Part shown: one piece after another, positions 6,601 through 9,268 of the stretch | How positions within the stretch are numbered: position 1 is the stretch's first letter | How the letters are laid out: the number at the start of each line of letters is the position of its first letter | From: Pseudomonadota bacterium | GTDB taxonomy: Bacteria > Pseudomonadota > Alphaproteobacteria > Rhizobiales > Devosiaceae | Length of the DNA: 9,268 nucleotides | Reading direction: 5' to 3' | NCBI GenBank assembly: GCA_023427545.1 | Contig: JAEZBF010000102.1 | Span: 1 to 9,268, forward strand | The notes under the pieces: model-generated | The model's database searches: none | What the model was told of the DNA's origin: nothing | What the model saw: only the letters and a program-made list of their open reading frames with translations | Program-made: the position numbers and the translations under genes

Positions 6601-6916
6601 GCGCCGCGTCCTTGTCGGCATTGACGTTGAACTCGAGGAACACCGAGACGTGCCCGGTCGTCGAGGTCGTCGTGATGTTCTCGAGCCCGTCGAGCCCCTC
6701 GAGCCGGTCGTAGATCGGCTTGGCGAGCAGGCGCTCGGCGTCCTGGGGCGACACGCCGCTCTGGGACACCGAGACGTAGAAGTAGGGGATGTCGATGGCC
6801 GGGAAGCTCTCCTTGGGCAGCGACAAGTAGGCGCCAAAGCCCGCGAACAGCAGCAGCACCATCACCGTGAGGACGACGCGCGGCATCCTCAGGATGCGTT
6901 CGAGGAAGTTCATCAT
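3608..6916 (-). CDS. RND-family multidrug efflux permease (AcrB/HAE-type)
   Basis: At 1102 residues this is a full RND pump with the expected two-fold layout: TM1 (about 13-33), a large periplasmic loop, TM2-TM6 (about 335-482), TM7 (about 533-550), a second periplasmic loop, and TM8-TM12 (about 863-1030). Proton-relay residues are present: Asp398-Asp399 in GVLVDDPIVVVEYAER (TM4) and Lys932 in GIVVKNGIVLID (TM10), matching Asp407/Asp408 and Lys940 of AcrB. The pump uses the proton gradient to move drugs or other amphiphiles from the inner membrane and periplasm to an outer-membrane channel. Proline after the Asp pair, where AcrB has alanine, marks a subgroup apart from AcrB itself. A tail of about 65 residues after the last membrane segment is longer than in AcrB (1049 residues) and ends GIKQAAE. 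Start ATG at 6916 (a second ATG follows at once) lies 12 bases after the adaptor stop. The substrate cannot be read from sequence. Confidence 0.95.
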   Translation of the reverse strand: MMNFLERILRMPRVVLTVMVLLLFAGFGAYLSLPKESFPAIDIPYFYVSVSQSGVSPQDAERLLAKPIYDRLEGLDGLENITTTSTTGHVSVFLEFNVNADKDAALADIRAKLDGVSAELPADAREPTVNEISFSNIPSLSVAIYGDVPERTLVQRAEDLKEEIESLGIVQSVNISGSRDEVLAVTIDTNRLEAYGLTAGQLFDALARNNMVVAGGTLDTGQGSFNVKVPGLINTAEDVYSLPLKTDGSTVVTFGDVATITRTFEDATQYAHVNGQPAITLGVIKKLGSNVIQLSDDVRRVTAEFTKDWPEGIEHSFLIDQAESTKSLYRSLEAAVLTAVALVMITCVATLGLRPALMIGSSIPISFMIAFLVVQMLGMSVNMMIMFGLVLAVGVLVDDPIVVVEYAERTLQEGVSKKEAFILAAKKMFVPVVSATFTTLGAFIPLLFWPGIIGKFMSYLPIIVIVVMCASLLSALIFMPINGGIIARAHIDPKEKEAADVVMYPDKFDTRKVGGVTGVYVRIMSRLLHHPIITLSIGFAIIAAIFAAYISNPTGTEAFPASEPEFGTVAVVARGNYSPAQIRDYLVEVEQQLLQVQGIQDVIMTFGGGDGFASGNTPPDTIGMFQLQLTSWNERYPAATIFEDIRKRVAPIAGLDVQIMAQENGPPAGKAINTRVEGTNYDEVVAATGKMRDYVEHQLGDTVDVEDARPAPGIDWEITIDREEAAKYGIGVRELAPYVQLVTNGVKLGTYRPEDASDELDIKVRLPKDERTFDTLDSLRIVTTQGLIPVSNFIKRQAVPKVATLSQRNGVYAMNVAANLRPGVAADQKVAQLKQWVEGQEWGKGVKIVFAGADEQIGDTNAFIAQAFGAAMFLIFLVLLLEYNSFYQVLVTLSTVIMSLAGVLAGMLVTGMSFSAIMTGLGIVALAGIVVKNGIVLIDTYNHYHRGDHVEAVKAMLITISQRVRPVLLTATVTALGVIPMALNIEFDFIRREIVVGGLAGSWFIHLSAALVSGLFVSTALTLVMVPVMVTAPNVIGASLARMGARIGRFVRWIGSGFGRRRTLATPEGIAIPEGTDSARAYMTTDGKDIVDPDGGIKQAAE

Positions 6917-6928
6917 GGTGCGTGCCCC

Positions 6929-8176
6929 CTAGCCATGCGCCGCTTCGGAGGCCGCCACCGCTGCCGCGGGCTCCGATTCCGGGCCGTAGCCCGCCTTGAC
7001 CGTCTGGCCGGCCTGAACGTTCTCCTGCCCCACCGTGATCACGTCGGTCTTGGGCGGCAGGCCCGCGACCCAGATGCCCTCCCGCGTGTCGCGCAGGATC
7101 GTGACCGGGTAGAACTTGACCTTGCTGTCCTCGACGACCCGCACGCCGATGACCCCTTCATCGTCGAGCGTAAGGACAGATTGCGGCAGCAGGTGAGCGG
7201 GCGTGGTCCCCAGGTTCACCGTTGCATCGGCCGTGATGCCGTCGCGGACCTTGCCGTCCGGGTTCGGGATCTCGATCTCGACCGCGAAGGAACGGGTCGC
7301 CGGGTCTGCCGTCGAAGCGATGTAGCTGACCTTGCCCTCGACCGTATCCCCGGTCACCGTGCGGACGGTGGCGGGGAGGTCGAGCCGCGCATACTTCACC
7401 CGCGCTTCCGGGATCGAAGCGACGAACAGCATCGGGTCGAGCTGCACGATCGTGGCGCAGGGCGCGCCCGGCCCGAGCGTCGAACCGACGCTGGCGAGCG
7501 GATCCTGGATCACGCCGGAAATCGTCGCCTTGACCTCGACGCGGGCCAGTTCGGCCTCGGCGTTGGCGACCGCCGCCTGTGCCGCCTTGAGCTGCGACTC
7601 GAGCGCAAGGCCGCTGTTGGCCGGGGCGAGCCCCTTCTTGCGCAGCGTCGCATTGGCGTCGAACGCGCTCTTTGCCGTATCGAGGCTCGCCTGCGCCTGC
7701 GCCACCGCGGCGGCGCGCGTCGATGGGTCGAGCCGGCAGAGCGTGTCGCCTTCCTTGACCTGCTGGCCCTTGGTCACCAGCACTTGCTGCACGGTGCCCG
7801 AGGTCTCGGGGACGACGCTGACCATCTCCTTGGCCTTGGTGCGGCCGCGCAGGTCCGCGTCCATCTTCATCGGCTGCATCGTGTACGTGGCAATACGAAC
7901 CGAGCGCGGCGCGGCCGATGACCCGCTGGTCGCGGCCTGCCGCTCGGCGATGGTGAGCGCCGGGTCGGGACCCTCCTCGTGGGCTTCCTTGGGCTTGACC
8001 AGCCCGGTGCCCTCGAGCGCCTCGCTCGCCTTGCCGCTCTTGTCGAGCGCCTGCAGCACGGCGACTTCGCCGTTCCCCGGACCATGGCCGGGCACGACGA
8101 GCGTGCCGGTCGCCAGCCAGAGGCCAAGCACAACGACAATGATCAGGGCGAGCCCGTAAGAGAAAAACTTGCGCAT
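6929..8176 (-). CDS. RND periplasmic adaptor (membrane fusion protein, HlyD/AcrA type)
   Basis: The 415-residue protein begins with a membrane anchor or uncleaved signal (residues 5-27, a run of Leu/Ile/Val) without a lipobox cysteine. About 60 residues of polar linker follow before the conserved part. The lipoyl domain is split: SVVPETSGTVQQVLVTKGQQVKEGD (120-144) and KATISGVIQDPLASVGSTL (216-234), with an alpha-helical hairpin between (about 152-213, Ala-rich, with a break at GLAPANSGL). Beta-barrel (about 245-325) and membrane-proximal domains follow. Adaptors bridge the RND permease and an outer-membrane TolC-like channel; no channel gene is in this operon. The ATG at 8176 has AGGA seven bases upstream. 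It lies between padR (15-base gap) and the permease (12-base gap), so the three are one transcript. Confidence 0.93.
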   Translation of the reverse strand: MRKFFSYGLALIIVVVLGLWLATGTLVVPGHGPGNGEVAVLQALDKSGKASEALEGTGLVKPKEAHEEGPDPALTIAERQAATSGSSAAPRSVRIATYTMQPMKMDADLRGRTKAKEMVSVVPETSGTVQQVLVTKGQQVKEGDTLCRLDPSTRAAAVAQAQASLDTAKSAFDANATLRKKGLAPANSGLALESQLKAAQAAVANAEAELARVEVKATISGVIQDPLASVGSTLGPGAPCATIVQLDPMLFVASIPEARVKYARLDLPATVRTVTGDTVEGKVSYIASTADPATRSFAVEIEIPNPDGKVRDGITADATVNLGTTPAHLLPQSVLTLDDEGVIGVRVVEDSKVKFYPVTILRDTREGIWVAGLPPKTDVITVGQENVQAGQTVKAGYGPESEPAAAVAASEAAHG

Positions 8177-8191
8177 GATGAAGTCCTGCCC

Positions 8192-8740
8192 CTATTCCGC
8201 TGCTGCCGCCGCGTGCCCATCCGGCCGCGCCAGAGCGATAAGTTCGTGCATATGGGTGCGGATGAAGTCCCGGGCAATGCCGAGACAGGAATGTCCGTAC
8301 CTGATTACCCACCCGTCCGCGGGATGACTGTGCTGCGACCCGACGCGATCGAGTTCTTCGATCTGCTTGTCGAGCATCGCGATCCGCTCGTTGAGCCGTT
8401 GTTCGACCAGCGAGGCGGGAAGCTCGGAGGCAAAGCGCGCGAAAAGGAGGAACTCGCTGCGGAATTCATCCTCGCCGAGCTTTTCGAAAAGCGAGTTGAG
8501 GAAAGCCTGCCGGCCCGCCTCGGTGATGACGTAGATCTTCTTGGCCGGCTTGCCCTGCTGCTGCTCGACCCGGCTGGTCACCAGCTTGTCGGTCTCGAGC
8601 TTGGCCAGCGCCGGATAGATCGAGCCATAGCTGGCATCGACGAAATAGGCGCACTCGCCCTCGGTGCAGAGCTTGCGGATTTCGTACCCTGTCGCCTCGC
8701 CCTCATAGAGGATGGAGAGGCAGAGCGTGCGCACGTTCAT
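8192..8740 (-). CDS. PadR-family transcriptional regulator, likely repressor of the efflux operon
   Basis: The 182-residue protein opens MNVRTLCLSILYEGEATGYEIRK, followed by YFVDASYGSIYPALAKLETDKLV (residues 32-54) and the wing segment QQQGKPAKKIYVITEAGRQAFL (60-81): the PadR winged-helix domain. The remaining part (about 90-175) is helical with LNERIAMLDKQIEELDRV, a likely dimerisation coiled coil as in PadR proteins of this length. PadR proteins often repress neighbouring efflux or phenolic-acid genes and respond to small hydrophobic ligands. As the first gene of the operon it probably controls itself, the adaptor and the permease. The ATG at 8740 fits the family start; an ATG at 8755 would add five residues (MLDRP). 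The frame stays open to 9013, but that part has no family similarity. The C-terminus is a short alanine run ending AAAAAE. Confidence 0.9.
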   Translation of the reverse strand: MNVRTLCLSILYEGEATGYEIRKLCTEGECAYFVDASYGSIYPALAKLETDKLVTSRVEQQQGKPAKKIYVITEAGRQAFLNSLFEKLGEDEFRSEFLLFARFASELPASLVEQRLNERIAMLDKQIEELDRVGSQHSHPADGWVIRYGHSCLGIARDFIRTHMHELIALARPDGHAAAAAE

Positions 8741-8752
8741 CGGTCGGTCCAG

Positions 8753-8807
8753 CATATGTCGAACAAGAATATGCCGGCCGTATATAGAAGCGGCTCCCCC
8801 CGGGCAA
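8753..8807 (-). promoter_or_regulatory. Candidate promoter and PadR operator upstream of the efflux operon
   Basis: An inverted repeat CATAT (8753-8757), 11 bases, ATATG (8769-8773) and the nearby AT-only hexamer TATATA (8781-8786) stand out in G+C-rich surroundings. PadR dimers commonly bind AT-rich dyads of this kind. On the minus strand TATATA could be the -10 element, with TTGCCC (8807-8802) as a -35 at a short 15-base spacing. The dyad would then lie at or just after the transcription start, a good position for autorepression. The exact promoter is uncertain. Confidence 0.4.
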
Positions 8808-8846
8808 TGCATTGTTGATCGGATTAGCCATGCGGTTAATGCATGG
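8806..8846. repeat. AATGCAT direct repeats and a CCATGC/GCATGG inverted repeat
   Basis: AATGCAT occurs at 8806-8812 and again at 8838-8844, a spacing of 32 bp. The second copy overlaps an inverted repeat CCATGC (8828-8833), seven bases, GCATGG (8841-8846). The region lies between the end of the small secreted protein gene and the padR promoter. It has no T-run, so it looks more like a protein-binding site than a terminator. The rest of 8741-8877 shows nothing else that I can support. Confidence 0.4.
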
Positions 8847-8877
8847 TTTGGCTGAACGGAAGCTGACCGGGTCCGCC

Positions 8878-9204
8878 CTAGAGGTGCGTGCTGAGGTAGT
8901 TCATGATGTCGGAGTTGGCCCGGCTCAGTGCGAATGCGTCGGCCTCGCTGCCGTCCGGAAGGACCAGCCGGCTGAGCTCCGGGATCGGCGCTGAAAGGTC
9001 CGCGAAATCGCACTCGACCTTCGCCCCGCCCGCCTCGAGGTAGATGGTGCTGAACTGGTCCGTCACCGTCACCTCAGCGCCGGTCGGGAGGAGAGCCTCG
9101 GCGGCGGCGCGGCAGGCTTTCTCGAAGCGGCTCGCGGCGAGGGCAGGGGTGCTCCCGATGGCCAGCATCAGGGCAACGGCGATCAGGACAGCACGCGTTT
9201 GCAT
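8878..9204 (-). CDS. Small putative secreted/periplasmic protein of unknown function
   Basis: The 108-residue product starts with a clear Sec signal peptide: MQTRAVLIAVALMLAIGSTPALA, with a likely cleavage after ALA in the AxA-type site. The mature part of about 85 residues begins ASRFEKACRAAAEALLPTGAEVTV. It contains two cysteines (in KACRA and VECDF) that could form a disulfide in the periplasm. A short acidic middle and a C-terminal helix (SRANSDIMNYLSTHL) follow. I recognise no family. The ATG at 9204 was chosen over the in-frame GTG at 9207 because the strong GGAGGAG lies six bases before it. It precedes the padR operon on the same strand but is separated by 137 bases with its own regulatory features, so co-regulation is not shown. 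Confidence 0.7.
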   Translation of the reverse strand: MQTRAVLIAVALMLAIGSTPALAASRFEKACRAAAEALLPTGAEVTVTDQFSTIYLEAGGAKVECDFADLSAPIPELSRLVLPDGSEADAFALSRANSDIMNYLSTHL

Positions 9205-9210
9205 CACGAA

Positions 9211-9217
9211 CTCCTCC
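9211..9217 (-). promoter_or_regulatory. Strong Shine-Dalgarno of the small secreted protein
   Basis: GGAGGAG on the minus strand ends six bases before the ATG at 9204 but only three before the in-frame GTG at 9207, which favours the ATG. Confidence 0.7.
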
Positions 9218-9268
9218 GCCCACCGACTTTATCTGCTCGGCTGCGGGGGAGTCGAGGGCGGTACGTTC

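Noticed and set aside
5327..7921. Very long open frame (864 codons) on the + strand opposite the RND and adaptor genes
   Set aside because: Its product is an Arg/His/Asp-rich string with no domain, as expected for the antisense shadow of G+C-rich genes. The opposite strand encodes two unmistakable proteins with intact motifs.
8741..9013. N-terminal extension of the PadR frame to 9013
   Set aside because: The extra 91 residues overlap the secreted-protein gene in another frame and the promoter region, are Arg-rich and unlike PadR. The family start is MNVRTL at 8740.

Overview
The window is a G+C-rich chromosomal segment that most resembles an alphaproteobacterium of the Sphingomonadales (Novosphingobium, Sphingopyxis or Erythrobacter-like). 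This rests on the base composition, an Atm1-type ABC exporter close in sequence character to the Novosphingobium protein, and a PadR/adaptor/RND efflux operon of a type I associate with that order. The assignment is an inference from protein character; no database search was possible.

Layout, left to right. Positions 1-587 (+) hold the 3' end of a gene whose product ends in a long Thr/Ala/Pro-rich tandem-repeat tail followed by poly-proline stretches; its function cannot be read. Positions 604-2878 (+) form a two-gene operon: a cysteine-rich ArsR/SmtB-type repressor, then a complete Atm1-family ABC exporter joined to it by a one-base TGATG overlap. Positions 2882-3561 (-) carry a compact Phd/Doc toxin-antitoxin module with its own repeat-rich operator. 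A strong intrinsic terminator (3558-3584) separates it from a leftward three-gene efflux operon (8740 down to 3608): a PadR-family regulator, an HlyD/AcrA-type periplasmic adaptor and an AcrB-type RND permease. Positions 8741-8877 are intergenic, with a candidate promoter and several short inverted or direct repeats. Positions 8878-9204 (-) encode a small putative secreted protein of unknown function.

How the parts work together. Two detoxification units face each other: a predicted metal- or thiol-responsive ABC exporter on the + strand, and a predicted PadR-controlled tripartite efflux pump without its own outer-membrane channel on the - strand. The toxin-antitoxin module fills the gap between their 3' ends. 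Its toxin stop codon lies three bases from the exporter stop codon, and no T-tract terminator is visible for the exporter operon, so exporter transcripts may run antisense into doc and phd.

I found no RNA gene, CRISPR array, insertion sequence or phage element. All families here are known. The points that deserve a second look are regulatory and architectural: the arsR start and operator overlap, the convergent arrangement around the toxin-antitoxin module, the repeat tail, and the intergenic palindromes near padR.
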